Assembly: GCF_036250065.1 (NCBI RefSeq) | Contig: NZ_CP109199.1 | Span: 2,666,001-2,730,000, forward strand | Direction of reading: 5' to 3' | DNA: 64,000 nt | Origin: Micromonospora sp. NBC_01699 | GTDB lineage: Bacteria > Actinomycetota > Actinomycetes > Mycobacteriales > Micromonosporaceae | Part shown: positions 35,496 through 43,501 of the stretch, in pieces | Position numbering within the stretch: position 1 is the stretch's first letter | How the letters are laid out: every line of letters starts with the position of its first letter | Translations under genes and position numbers: made by a program | Notes under the pieces: model-generated | What the model was told of the DNA's origin: nothing | Database searches by the model: none | Seen by the model: the letters and a program-made list of their open reading frames with translations, nothing else

Positions 35496-36302
35496 TCAGC
35501 CGGACAGACCCGCGTGGTGCAGCAGGTACGCGGTCAGCGGCGCGTAGAGGCCCGGATCGACATTGTCGTCCAACGGTACGCAGACCCGTACCAGGCCCTC
35601 CGCCTCACCGACGAACAGGGCCGGATCGTTGCAGTCGGCGAAGCCCACGGTGGGGATGCCGGCCTGCGCGGCGGCGCCGGCCCAACCGTGGTCGGCGATG
35701 ACCAACTCGGGCAGCGGCTGACCGGTGGCCGCCAGCTCGTCCAGGATCGCCGTCATCGGCAGCGGTGAATGGGTGTGCGCCAGCCGGCCGTCCGACTTGG
35801 CGAGTACGGCGACGTCGTCGACGAACCGGATCGAACTGCGGTGGCTGCGGTAGGACGGCTCGTCGGGGTGCTGCCAGTCCGCTGCCGCCGAGAGCAGGAA
35901 GCAGCCCGCCGCCCGCAGTGCCTTCGCCAGCGCGCGGTGGATGGACAGCACCCCGTGCGGATGTCCGGTCGCCACCAGTACCCGCTGCCGGTGCCGGGCG
36001 GCGTCGCGTACCAGGGTGGACATTGCCTCCAGCCGTTCGATCGTGCGCTCGGGGTCGATGGTGTCGGTGCCGCGTACGTGGTTGAGGTCGGGGGAGACGC
36101 CGCAGCGCTCGACCATCAGCGCCAGCACCTCGGCCGGGGTCCAACTGCCGGCCGGATCGAGCCCGAACAGGTAGAGCGGTTGGCGCCGGCTCATCTGCCG
36201 GAAGTGGTCGAGGTTGTTCTCGCGCGGGGTGGCGACCCGGCCGGCGATCCGGGACTCGATCAGATAGTCGAACAGGGCGTCCCGGCTCGGGGCGTCGGTC
36301 AT
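35496..36302 (-). CDS. Phosphatase-like protein of actinobacteria
   Basis: 268 aa from ATG 36302 (GGGAGG upstream). Motifs seen: PRENNLDHFRQMSRRQPLYL, VLVATGHPHGVLSIHRALAK (a possible His-based site), WQHPDEPSYRSHRSSIRFVD, HTHSPLPMTAI and LVIADHGWAGAAAQAGIPTV. This pattern matches a family annotated as phosphatase in actinomycete genomes, without a firmly known substrate. Cytoplasmic, no signal peptide. It is followed upstream by the HTH-membrane gene on the same strand (101-base gap). Confidence 0.65.
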   Translation of the reverse strand: MTDAPSRDALFDYLIESRIAGRVATPRENNLDHFRQMSRRQPLYLFGLDPAGSWTPAEVLALMVERCGVSPDLNHVRGTDTIDPERTIERLEAMSTLVRDAARHRQRVLVATGHPHGVLSIHRALAKALRAAGCFLLSAAADWQHPDEPSYRSHRSSIRFVDDVAVLAKSDGRLAHTHSPLPMTAILDELAATGQPLPELVIADHGWAGAAAQAGIPTVGFADCNDPALFVGEAEGLVRVCVPLDDNVDPGLYAPLTAYLLHHAGLSG

Positions 36303-36403
36303 GGGGCCTCCCGCGGTGTGGTTCCGGCGGCATCGATCCTGCCCGCCCCGGCCGGCAATCCGCCAATCCGATTCGAGGGTTGCCGCGCTTCCCGGCGGTG
36401 CGA

Positions 36404-37660
36404 CTATCCCCGGCCGGGGTAGCGGCAGGCCGAGCCGGCGGCGGCGAGGCGCTGCTCCGGCGAGAGGGCGACCGGGACGTACCGGCCCGGCTGGTCGGGG
36501 TGCGCCTGCCGGGCTTCCACGAGGCCGGTCGGGCTGTCGCCGCCGAGGCACGCGGCCGCGACCAGGACGGGGCGCTCGACGTCGGTGCCGTCGAGCCGGA
36601 CCTGTGCCCCGGTGGTCGGCTGCCGCACGTCGGCCAGGCCCACCTGCCGCCAGGTCCCCGGGCCGGGCGGGACCGGATCGGTCCCGGTCGAGCTGGCGAA
36701 CCCGACGATGTCCAGGTCCGTACCGGTGGCGTGCAGCGTCACCGCGCCCGGTAGCCCGGTTCCGGCCAGGACGGAGAAGGCGATGGCGCTGGGCGTGGCC
36801 CGCCCGTTCGGACAGTCCGACGCCGGTTCGGTCCGCGGCGGGTTGCCGTGGATGACCGCCGAGGAGACGACCCCGCCACCGGAGGTCTTGAACCAGCGCA
36901 CGTCGGGAGTGCCACCGGTGTTGTCGTACACCTTCTCGCCGACGCAGAAGCCGGTGAAGCCGACGGTGCAGTTCGGCGGGATCGTCGTCAGCAGCGGGTC
37001 GTCCCGGGTCGCCCCGCCGCGTACGTGCGCCCCGCCGCCGTAGGTGACACCGGTGAACAGGGCACCTGACGGCGTACCGGGGCAGGTCGGCGCGCCCGGC
37101 GCCGTGCCGCCGACCGGGGTGCCTCTCGGTCGTGACGGCTCGGCCGCGGCGACCGCCGCGACCAGCGAGGTCACGGCGCCGAGGGCCAGCACGGCGATGC
37201 CGCGCCGCCGCCGAGGTCCGGCATCCGTTCCGGTACGCCGCCCCACCCGCCCGGTCGTCGTCGGCCGCCCGGACCCCGGCGGAATCGACGTCGCCTCGCC
37301 CTCCGGCAGTACCTGCGGTCCGTTCCCGTCGTCGACCGAGCGCGGTTGAGCCGCTTCGTCGGCCGACCGCGGCTGAGCCGTCTCGTCGGCCGACCGCAGT
37401 TGGGCCGTTGTCTCGTCCCAGCGCCGTTGCCACTGTTCGAGATCGCCCCGGCAGGCACCGACGTACGCGAGCAGCACGTCCAGGGTCGGCATCCGGGTCC
37501 CGCCGGCAGCCTCGGACAGGGTCGTCGCGCTGTACCCCGCCGACCGGGCGAGCACCCGGTACGTCGGGTTGCCCGCCTCGGCCCGCAACTTCCTCAGCTC
37601 GTACGCGAATGCCGGTAGTGGACCACTGCTGGGATCAATCGCTCTCTCTCGACGCGCCAC
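36404..37660 (-). CDS. XRE-type HTH protein with TM anchor and extracellular domain
   Basis: 418 aa from GTG 37660. Residues ~12-75 are a helix-turn-helix (YRVLARSAGYSATTLSEAAG, MPTLDVLLAYVGACRGDLEQ). A linker with three AQPRSADE-type repeats leads to a basic stretch and a TM segment (GIAVLALGAVTSLVAAVAAA, ~153-172). The outer domain (~185-418) has five or six Cys (PTCPG, NCTVGFTGFCVG, DCPNG, AACLGG, ACRYPG). The layout suggests a membrane-tethered regulator that senses an outside signal, common in actinobacteria and unstudied. Confidence 0.75.
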   Translation of the reverse strand: MARRERAIDPSSGPLPAFAYELRKLRAEAGNPTYRVLARSAGYSATTLSEAAGGTRMPTLDVLLAYVGACRGDLEQWQRRWDETTAQLRSADETAQPRSADEAAQPRSVDDGNGPQVLPEGEATSIPPGSGRPTTTGRVGRRTGTDAGPRRRRGIAVLALGAVTSLVAAVAAAEPSRPRGTPVGGTAPGAPTCPGTPSGALFTGVTYGGGAHVRGGATRDDPLLTTIPPNCTVGFTGFCVGEKVYDNTGGTPDVRWFKTSGGGVVSSAVIHGNPPRTEPASDCPNGRATPSAIAFSVLAGTGLPGAVTLHATGTDLDIVGFASSTGTDPVPPGPGTWRQVGLADVRQPTTGAQVRLDGTDVERPVLVAAACLGGDSPTGLVEARQAHPDQPGRYVPVALSPEQRLAAAGSACRYPGRG

Positions 37661-37889
37661 GTGATTCTCGCCCCCAACGAATGAATGTCCGGGCAGTCCC
37701 CACCAATGCTCGCCGACAACACCGGGGCATGCCCAATCGCTGTCGGATTCTTGGCGTACCCGTGGACTTGACCGGAGTTGATTGATTGTGGCCGCTGATC
37801 TTTCCGGACAACCGGATCGGCGACTAGCACTGGAGATGAGCGACGCCACCGGCAATCGGAGCCGATGGCCCAGTGGAGAGGAAACGACA

Positions 37890-38381
37890 ATGAGGGTACG
37901 GATGATCGTCACGGCCGTGGCACTGGCCGCCGCGACGGGCCTGCCGACACTGGCCGGCTCACCGGCGGCTGCTGCGGAGGCGGCCCGCGACTGCGTGGTA
38001 AACCTGGACGACAAGACGGTGACCTGCGCGGCGACCGAGGCCGAGGCTCGGCGGGCGGCGGCCGTCCCGGCCGCGAGTCTGACCATCGCCAGGCTCTACG
38101 ACCTGCCGAACTACAAGGGAGCATCGCACACCTTCGTCCAGTCCCGGGCGTGCACACCCTCGTACGACACCGAGTGGCAGTGGGACGACCTGCGCAACAC
38201 CAGTGGCGGAAACTGGAGCAACCGAGCCAGCTCGGTGCACACCTACAACAGCTGCGACGTGAGGTTGTACGACGGTGTTGACTTCGCCGGTGCCGTCTCG
38301 ACCTGGATCGACCAGTCGGCGAATCTGGCCGCCGTCGGTAGCGGCTGGAGCAATCGGGCCAGTTCGATCAAGTTCTCCTGA
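37890..38381 (+). CDS. Secreted beta/gamma-crystallin-like (inhibitor I36-type) protein
   Basis: 163 aa, RBS GGAGAGGAAA. Signal peptide ~1-30 (IVTAVALAAATGLPTLAGSP). A propeptide-like region is followed by two crystallin-like motifs: LYDLPNYKGASHTF with WSNRASSVHTYN, and LYDGVDFAGAVSTW with WSNRASSIKFS. This is the Greek-key signature of secreted I36 inhibitors and calcium-binding crystallins. A role as protease inhibitor or structural coat protein is possible. Confidence 0.82.
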   Translation: MRVRMIVTAVALAAATGLPTLAGSPAAAAEAARDCVVNLDDKTVTCAATEAEARRAAAVPAASLTIARLYDLPNYKGASHTFVQSRACTPSYDTEWQWDDLRNTSGGNWSNRASSVHTYNSCDVRLYDGVDFAGAVSTWIDQSANLAAVGSGWSNRASSIKFS

Positions 38382-38421
38382 CGGGTCGAGTCCGGGGGAG
38401 CCGGGACGAGTCGGTGGAGGA

Positions 38422-38479
38422 TGAAAGGTGAGCGGGTGGGTGAAAGGTGAGCGGGTGGGTGAAACACCACCCGCTCACC
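38422..38479. terminator. Hairpin terminator with a duplicated left arm
   Basis: GGTGAGCGGGTGG (38446-38458) pairs with CCACCCGCTCACC (38467-38479). The 19-bp block carrying the left arm is tandemly duplicated (38422-38440 and 38441-38459), so a second, longer-loop hairpin can form. It lies between convergent genes ending at 38381 and 38496. Confidence 0.7.
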
Positions 38480-38495
38480 GTGCCGTCTGTTGTCG

Positions 38496-38984
38496 TCAGT
38501 CGTGGCTGTCCGGTGTCCCGAGCCAGCCGCGTATTCCGGCGAGGATGCCGGGGCCGTAGTCGGTGGTGACGTCCCGAGCCAGGTCGGCGATGGTCACGGC
38601 GCGCAGCGCGGCCCGCCAGGCGTCGTCTGCCGCGCTCATCGCTCGCGAGATCGCGCAGGCCGAGGTGCATGCCTCGGGCGGGGTCGCCAACGGACCCCGT
38701 TGCCGGATCTCGGTGCAGATGAAGGCCGGTTGGCTGCCGTCCACCGCCTCGACCACGTCGAGCACGGTGACGAGGTCCGGTGCGCGGGTGAGCGCGTACC
38801 CGCCGGCGTGTCCCTGTACCGATCGGACCAGGCCGGCCCGGGACAGGCTCTGCAACTGTTTGGCCAGGTAGCTGCCGGAGACGTCGTGCAGTTCGGCCAG
38901 CCGGGCGGCGGGTACGGGCTGTTCGGCGGCGGTCAGCACGACACAGCAGTGCAACGCCCACTCCACCCCACCGGACATCTTCAC
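38496..38984 (-). CDS. Rrf2-family transcriptional regulator
   Basis: 162 aa. Winged HTH (PVPAARLAELHDVSGSYLAK, LVRSVQGHAGGYALTR) with the dimer helix. Three cysteines C90, C106 and C110 (FICTEIRQ, PPEACTSACAI) are placed like the Fe-S ligands of NsrR/IscR-type members, so redox or NO sensing is possible. It is divergent from the NmrA-like gene at 39070. The space between holds repeated TCCGAGT sites, which are its likely operators. Confidence 0.9.
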   Translation of the reverse strand: MKMSGGVEWALHCCVVLTAAEQPVPAARLAELHDVSGSYLAKQLQSLSRAGLVRSVQGHAGGYALTRAPDLVTVLDVVEAVDGSQPAFICTEIRQRGPLATPPEACTSACAISRAMSAADDAWRAALRAVTIADLARDVTTDYGPGILAGIRGWLGTPDSHD

Positions 38985-39000
38985 CGGCCCATCCTACTTG

Positions 39001-39050
39001 ACTCGGACAGGATGTATCCGAGTAGTATCCCGGATATCAGATGTCCGAGT
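39001..39050. promoter_or_regulatory. Cluster of Rrf2-type operator half-sites
   Basis: ACTCGGA (39001-39007) and TCCGAGT (39017-39023) form an inverted repeat with a 9-base spacer. A third TCCGAGT is at 39044-39050, and an 11-bp palindrome TATCCCGGATA (39026-39036) lies between. All are in the divergent gap between the Rrf2 gene and its neighbour. Confidence 0.65.
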
Positions 39051-39069
39051 TGAGATGCGGGAGATTCAC

Positions 39070-39834
39070 ATGAAGATCGTGGTTATCGGTGGTACCGGAC
39101 TTATCGGCACGAAGCTCGTGAGCAGGCTCCGCGCCGCCGGACACGACGTGCTCGCCGCGTCGCCCTCGTCGGGCGTCGACACCATCACCGGTACGGGGCT
39201 CGCCGACGCGCTGGCCGGCGCCCGGATCGTCGTCGACGTGGCGAACTCGCCCTCCTTCGAGGACACGGCGGTGCTGGAGTTCTTCCGTACCGCGGGTCGA
39301 AACCTCGTCGCGGCGGAGACGGCGGCCGGGGTCGGACACCACGTCGCGCTGTCGGTCGTCGGCGCCGACCGTCTACCGGACAGCGGCTACCTGCGCGCGA
39401 AGGTCGCCCAGGAAGAGCTGATCAAGGCCGCGCCGGTGCCCTACACCATCGTCCGGGCCACGCAGTTCTTCGAGTTCGCCGGCGCCATCGCGCAGACCGC
39501 CGTCGACGGCGACACGGTCCGGCTGCCCGCCGCCCTGCTCCAGCCGATCGCCGCCGACGACGTCGCCGCCGCCCTCGCCGACATCGTGCCCCAGCCGCCG
39601 GTGAACGGCACCGTCGAGCTGGCCGGCCCGGAGAAGATCGGCCTGGACGAGTTCGTCCGGCAGTTCCTGCACACCGCCGGCACCCAGCACGCCGTACGCG
39701 AGGTCACCACCGATGTCCGGGCCCGCTACTTCGGCGCCGAACTAGACGACAGCTCCCTCACCCCCGCCGACGGCGCCCGCATCGGCGCGACCCGGTTCGC
39801 CGACTGGCTGGGGCGGCTCACCGACGCCCGGTAA
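39070..39834 (+). CDS. NmrA-like NAD(P)-binding oxidoreductase
   Basis: 254 aa, RBS GGGAGA. Rossmann start MKIVVIGGTGLIGTKLVSRL, then ALSVVGADRLPDSGYLRAKV and a substrate-side helix YTIVRATQFFEFAGAI. This is an atypical SDR of the NmrA/HSCARG-like group, which bind NAD(P) and act as redox sensors or quinone/flavonoid reductases. It is paired with a Cys-containing Rrf2 regulator, consistent with a redox or electrophile response. Confidence 0.87.
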   Translation: MKIVVIGGTGLIGTKLVSRLRAAGHDVLAASPSSGVDTITGTGLADALAGARIVVDVANSPSFEDTAVLEFFRTAGRNLVAAETAAGVGHHVALSVVGADRLPDSGYLRAKVAQEELIKAAPVPYTIVRATQFFEFAGAIAQTAVDGDTVRLPAALLQPIAADDVAAALADIVPQPPVNGTVELAGPEKIGLDEFVRQFLHTAGTQHAVREVTTDVRARYFGAELDDSSLTPADGARIGATRFADWLGRLTDAR

Positions 39835-39942
39835 CCGGGCGGACACACCCTTCACGGGTCGGCGCGGCGCAGGCGGCCTTGTCGCGGCCCGCCGTACGGC
39901 TTCCGCTAGCGTATGGCGACTTCCGAAGGGACGGCGAGGTCG

Positions 39943-40590
39943 ATGCTGGACTGGCTCAACTCACCGGCGGTGACGCTGTTCGGGGCACCGACCTCGTGGG
40001 CGGAACTGCTCGGCTTCGCCACCGGGATGCTGTGTGTGCTGCTCGTCGTCCGGCAGCACGTCGCGAACTGGCCGATCGGCATCCTGAACGTACTGCTGCT
40101 GATGGTGGTCTTCTGGTCCGTCGGCCTCTACGCCGATGCCGGACTACAGGTCGTGTACGTCGCGCTCGGCGGCTACGGCTGGTGGCGGTGGACCCGTGGC
40201 GCCGGACGCGACGGGGTGAGCGGGGTGCGGACCACCACCGGGGCCGAATGGGTCGGCCTCGCCGTCGCCGGGGTCGCGCTGACCGTCCTGCTCTGGCTCT
40301 TCCTCGACCGGTTCACCGGCTCGACGGTGCCGCTGCCGGACGCGCTCACCACCGCACTGTCCCTGCTCGCCACGTACGGTCAGGCGCGCAAGCTGGTCGA
40401 GAGCTGGTGGCTGTGGGCGACCGCCGACCTGGTCTACATCCCGCTGTACGGCTACAAGGGCCTGTGGCTGACCGCGATCCTGTACGTCGGATTCCTCGGA
40501 CTGTGCGCGCTCGGCTGGCGGGCGTGGCGGGCCGACCTGCACGGCCGGTCGGCCCGGTCCGGCCCGGTGAACGCGCCGGTGACCGCTTGA
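39943..40590 (+). CDS. pnuC: Nicotinamide riboside transporter PnuC
   Basis: 215 aa from ATG 39943 (GGCGAGG upstream); an in-frame ATG at 39913 is less likely. Seven TM helices, with the PnuC signatures ANWPIGILNVLLLMVVFW, GYGWWRW and SWWLWATADLVYIPLYGYKG. It imports nicotinamide riboside by facilitated diffusion, trapped by phosphorylation inside. The stop overlaps the TTG start of a NadR-like gene, forming an NAD salvage operon. Confidence 0.93.
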   Translation: MLDWLNSPAVTLFGAPTSWAELLGFATGMLCVLLVVRQHVANWPIGILNVLLLMVVFWSVGLYADAGLQVVYVALGGYGWWRWTRGAGRDGVSGVRTTTGAEWVGLAVAGVALTVLLWLFLDRFTGSTVPLPDALTTALSLLATYGQARKLVESWWLWATADLVYIPLYGYKGLWLTAILYVGFLGLCALGWRAWRADLHGRSARSGPVNAPVTA

Positions 40591-41696
40591 GCGCGACCGG
40601 GCACCGGAGCGACCCTCCATTCGCCCACGGCATGGTGGTGGGCAAGTTCTACCCGCCGCACGCCGGTCACCACCACCTGATCGACACCGCGGCGGCCGCC
40701 TGCGCGCGGTTGACCGTGGTGGTCGCGCCGTCGAGCGTCGAGTCGATCCCGCTCGACCTGCGTCTGGCCTGGCTGCGCGAGGTGCACGCCGGCACACCGT
40801 GGGTACGCTTCGTCGGCGTCGTCGACGACCACCCGGTCGACTACGGCGACCCGGTGGCCTGGGACGCGCACTGCGCCGTCTTCCGAGCCGCCCTCGGCGG
40901 CCCGGTCGACGCCGTGTTCAGCTCCGAGTCGTACGGGGACGAACTGGCCCGGCGGTTCTCCGCCACCCACGTCTGCGTCGACCAGGCCCGAGGCGCCGTC
41001 ACGGTGTCCGGAACCGAGGTACGGGCGGACCCGGTGGCGTACTGGCGACACCTGGCACCGCCGGTGCGGGCCTGGTTCACCCGCAGGGTGGTGGTTGTCG
41101 GCGCGGAGTCGACCGGCACCACCACGCTGGCCCGTGACCTGGCGCGGTCGTTGCGCGGTGACGGCGGCGCGTGGGCGGAGACCCGCTGGGTGCCGGAGTT
41201 CGGTCGCGAACTGACCGACCGCAAGCTGACCGCGCTGCGGCACACCGACCCGGCCGCCACCGTCTTCGACGTGACCTGGTCGCCGGAGGACTTCGTGGAG
41301 GTGGCTCGGACCCAGAACCGGGCCGAGGACGCCGCCGCCCGGACCGGCGGGCCGATCCTGGTCGGCGATACCGACGCCCGTGCCACCGCCGTCTGGGAGG
41401 AGCGCTACCTGGGCTCGGTGTCCGCCGCGACGCTCGCCGCCGCCCGGCGCCCCGACCTCTACCTGCTCACCGATCACGAGGGTGTGGCGTTCGAGGACGA
41501 CGGCCTGCGCGACGGGGAGCACCTGCGCGCCTGGATGACCGGGCGGTTCCGGGAGGTGCTGCACGCCAGCGGCGTGCCGGTACGCGAACTGACCGGCCCG
41601 CCCGAGGTCCGGCTCGCCGCCGCCCGTGCCGCCTGCGCCGACCTGCTGGCGCACGGCTGGCCGCTGGCCCCACCCCTACCCCAGGCCGGCGGCTGA
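40587..41696 (+). CDS. nadR: NadR-like NMN adenylyltransferase / NR kinase
   Basis: 369 aa from TTG 40587 (TTGA overlaps the pnuC stop); ATG 40632 would give 354 aa. The N-terminal nucleotidyltransferase domain has GKFYPPHAGHHHLI (HxGH) and VFSSESYGDELARRF. The C-terminal P-loop domain has GAESTGTTTLARDLA near residue 172. The usual Walker A lysine (GKS/GKT) is replaced by Thr. Together with PnuC it should convert nicotinamide riboside to NMN and NAD. Lack of the N-terminal HTH of enterobacterial NadR means no repressor role. Confidence 0.88.
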   Translation: MSATGHRSDPPFAHGMVVGKFYPPHAGHHHLIDTAAAACARLTVVVAPSSVESIPLDLRLAWLREVHAGTPWVRFVGVVDDHPVDYGDPVAWDAHCAVFRAALGGPVDAVFSSESYGDELARRFSATHVCVDQARGAVTVSGTEVRADPVAYWRHLAPPVRAWFTRRVVVVGAESTGTTTLARDLARSLRGDGGAWAETRWVPEFGRELTDRKLTALRHTDPAATVFDVTWSPEDFVEVARTQNRAEDAAARTGGPILVGDTDARATAVWEERYLGSVSAATLAAARRPDLYLLTDHEGVAFEDDGLRDGEHLRAWMTGRFREVLHASGVPVRELTGPPEVRLAAARAACADLLAHGWPLAPPLPQAGG

Positions 41697-41812
41697 CCCG
41701 ACCGCCGAACACGCTCGTTCCGGCGCGACCCGCTTCCGTCGCCCGTGGACACCCGTTGCCGACGACACCTATGCGGGGCTCAGCCGCCGGTCCTGCTGAC
41801 CCCCGCCCTTCT

Positions 41813-41889
41813 CGCCGATCTTGCACTTGTGGCGCCCGAATTAGGAAATTCATACGGATTTGTCTACCGCCACAAGTGCAAGATCGGCG
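41813..41889. repeat. Perfect 22-bp inverted repeat with 33-nt loop
   Basis: Positions 41813-41834 are the exact reverse complement of 41868-41889 (core GATCTTGCACTTGTGGC). The loop is AT-rich (taggaaattcatacgga), unlike its surroundings. No gene overlaps it. Similar GATCTTGCACTT-type palindromes are, to my recollection, dispersed in Micromonospora genomes, so this may be a REP/MITE-like element. Confidence 0.65.
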
Positions 41890-41949
41890 CGTTGTCCTCG
41901 CGGGAACTCGCGCGCGGTGGATGTACGGCGGGGGGTACGGTGCCGGGCT

Positions 41950-42462
41950 ATGTCTCCTTCCCGGATCCGTCCTCCGTTCGTGGCCGACGAGCGGACCCAG
42001 TTGGTCGGCTGGCTCGACATGCAGCGCGCGATCATCCACTACAAGTGCGAGGGACTGTCCGAGGCGGACAGCCACCGGTCGGTGCTGCCGACCTCGCCCC
42101 TGATGACGGTGGCGGGTCTGGTCTCGCACCTGCGCTGGACCGAGCAGTGCTGGTTCGAGGTGCTCTTCCTCGGCCGCCCGGCCGACGGGCCCCAGTTCCA
42201 GGAGGAGCCCGAGGACGCCGACATGAGGGTCGAGGGCGTTCCGCTCGGTCAACTCCTGGCCGACTACGAGCGGCAGTGCGCCGTCTCCAACGAGATCATC
42301 GCGGCCCATCCGCTGGACCAGGTGGGTAGCCACCCGGATTTCCGGTCCGCCGCCGCGACCCTGCGCTGGATGGTGATCCACATGGTCGAGGAGACCGCCC
42401 GCCACGCGGGTCACCTGGACGCCATCCGGGAACTGCTCGACGGCGAGACCGGCTACTACTGA
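41950..42462 (+). CDS. DinB-superfamily protein (DUF664)
   Basis: 170 aa from ATG 41950. Four-helix bundle pattern with metal-site histidines: MTVAGLVSHLRWTEQCWFEV (first His), and WMVIHMVEETARHAGHLDAI (two His). This is the DinB/YfiT-like fold, usually a metal-dependent thiol-transferase or hydrolase whose substrate is mostly unknown. Mycothiol-dependent members are common in actinobacteria. Single gene. Confidence 0.9.
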   Translation: MSPSRIRPPFVADERTQLVGWLDMQRAIIHYKCEGLSEADSHRSVLPTSPLMTVAGLVSHLRWTEQCWFEVLFLGRPADGPQFQEEPEDADMRVEGVPLGQLLADYERQCAVSNEIIAAHPLDQVGSHPDFRSAAATLRWMVIHMVEETARHAGHLDAIRELLDGETGYY

Positions 42463-42469
42463 GCCGGGT

Positions 42470-42496
42470 CCGCCGTGCCGGCGGAGGGGACGGCGG
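42470..42496. terminator. Hairpin between convergent genes
   Basis: CCGCCGT (42470-42476) pairs with ACGGCGG (42490-42496), between gene ends at 42462 (+) and 42503 (-). Confidence 0.45.
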
Positions 42497-42502
42497 CGGC
42501 CG

Positions 42503-43357
42503 TCAGCCGGCCACGGCGTGCAATGCGCGCGATCCGCGCCGGTCGAGCCGATCGAGCGCGGCGGCCGTCGCCGCGTCGGCGGGAAGGTGTACGACCAGCC
42601 GCTGGTGGTCGTCGACGGGCAGTTCCAGCGTCTCGTAGGCCAGCCGCAGCTCGCCGGCCTCGGGGTGGACCAGCCGCGTAACACCGTTGGGCTTCGGCAG
42701 ACCGGGTACGGTGTCCAGCCGCCGGGTGAACGGCTCGCCGGCGGTGATGGTCAACTCGTCGGCGAGCAGCACCACGGCCGAATCCGCCCGGAACGGACCG
42801 TACTTGAGCGCGGCGACGTGTTCGTCGGCGACGTGCTCCCAGTCGGGGTACGCGGTGCGTGCCCGCCGGTCGGCGAAGACGAACCGGTAGAGGTTCGGTG
42901 GTGTGCCGTCCAGCAGGCCGACCGGTCTGGCCAACCGCTCGTATCCGGCGGTGTGGGCGAGGACCTCACCCAGGTGGTTGAGCAGTACGGCGGCCGCCGG
43001 TTCGAGGTGCTCGACCAGGCTGCGCACGGTTGGCCGTACGGTGCGCACGGGTGCCGCGTCGCCCCGGCAGTTGAAGTTGCGTTCGGCCCCCTTGGCGAGC
43101 CGGTGCAGGTGGACGCGCTCGGTTCCGGTCAGCCGGAGCGCGTCGGCCAGGGTGGAGAGCACCTGCGCCGACGGCCGCCGGTCGTGCCCCTGCTCCAGTC
43201 GGGTCACGTACTCGACGCTGACGCCGGCCAGCACGGCCACCTCCGAGCGACGCAGGCCCGGCGTACGGCGGCGGGGCCCGGCGGGCAGTCCCACCTCGGC
43301 GGGCGTGACGGTCTCACGACGGATACGCAGGAACATACCCAGCTCGTTGTCGCTCAC
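42503..43357 (-). CDS. MmyB-like XRE-family regulator
   Basis: 284 aa from GTG 43357. N-terminal HTH (TPGLRRSEVAVLAGVSVEYV, TRLEQGHDRRPS) followed by the MmyB-type ligand-binding (PAS-like) domain (NLYRFVFADRRARTAYPDWE, LVHPEAGELRLAYETLELPV). Such regulators in actinomycetes usually control a divergent oxidoreductase gene and bind a small lipid or aromatic ligand. The divergent partner here is the FAD oxidoreductase at 43502. Confidence 0.92.
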   Translation of the reverse strand: MSDNELGMFLRIRRETVTPAEVGLPAGPRRRTPGLRRSEVAVLAGVSVEYVTRLEQGHDRRPSAQVLSTLADALRLTGTERVHLHRLAKGAERNFNCRGDAAPVRTVRPTVRSLVEHLEPAAAVLLNHLGEVLAHTAGYERLARPVGLLDGTPPNLYRFVFADRRARTAYPDWEHVADEHVAALKYGPFRADSAVVLLADELTITAGEPFTRRLDTVPGLPKPNGVTRLVHPEAGELRLAYETLELPVDDHQRLVVHLPADAATAAALDRLDRRGSRALHAVAG

Positions 43358-43458
43358 CTGCCGAACCTAACAGCAGCCGGGCAACGGATCGTATCCCTGC
43401 CGCTACCACCCTCGGCTCGGTCTCCCTCGTCGGCACGGGCGCCGCCAGGGTGGTGGAC

Positions 43459-43475
43459 GTGACCTTCACGGTCAC
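43459..43475. promoter_or_regulatory. Operator-like palindrome between MmyB-like and FAD oxidoreductase genes
   Basis: GTGACC-TTCAC-GGTCAC (43459-43475) is a perfect 6-bp inverted repeat, and a further GTGACC follows at 43479-43484. It lies just upstream of the plus-strand gene's RBS (GGAGGTG). Confidence 0.5.
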
Positions 43476-43501
43476 CTCGTGACCCAACCCGGAGGTGTGC
43501 T

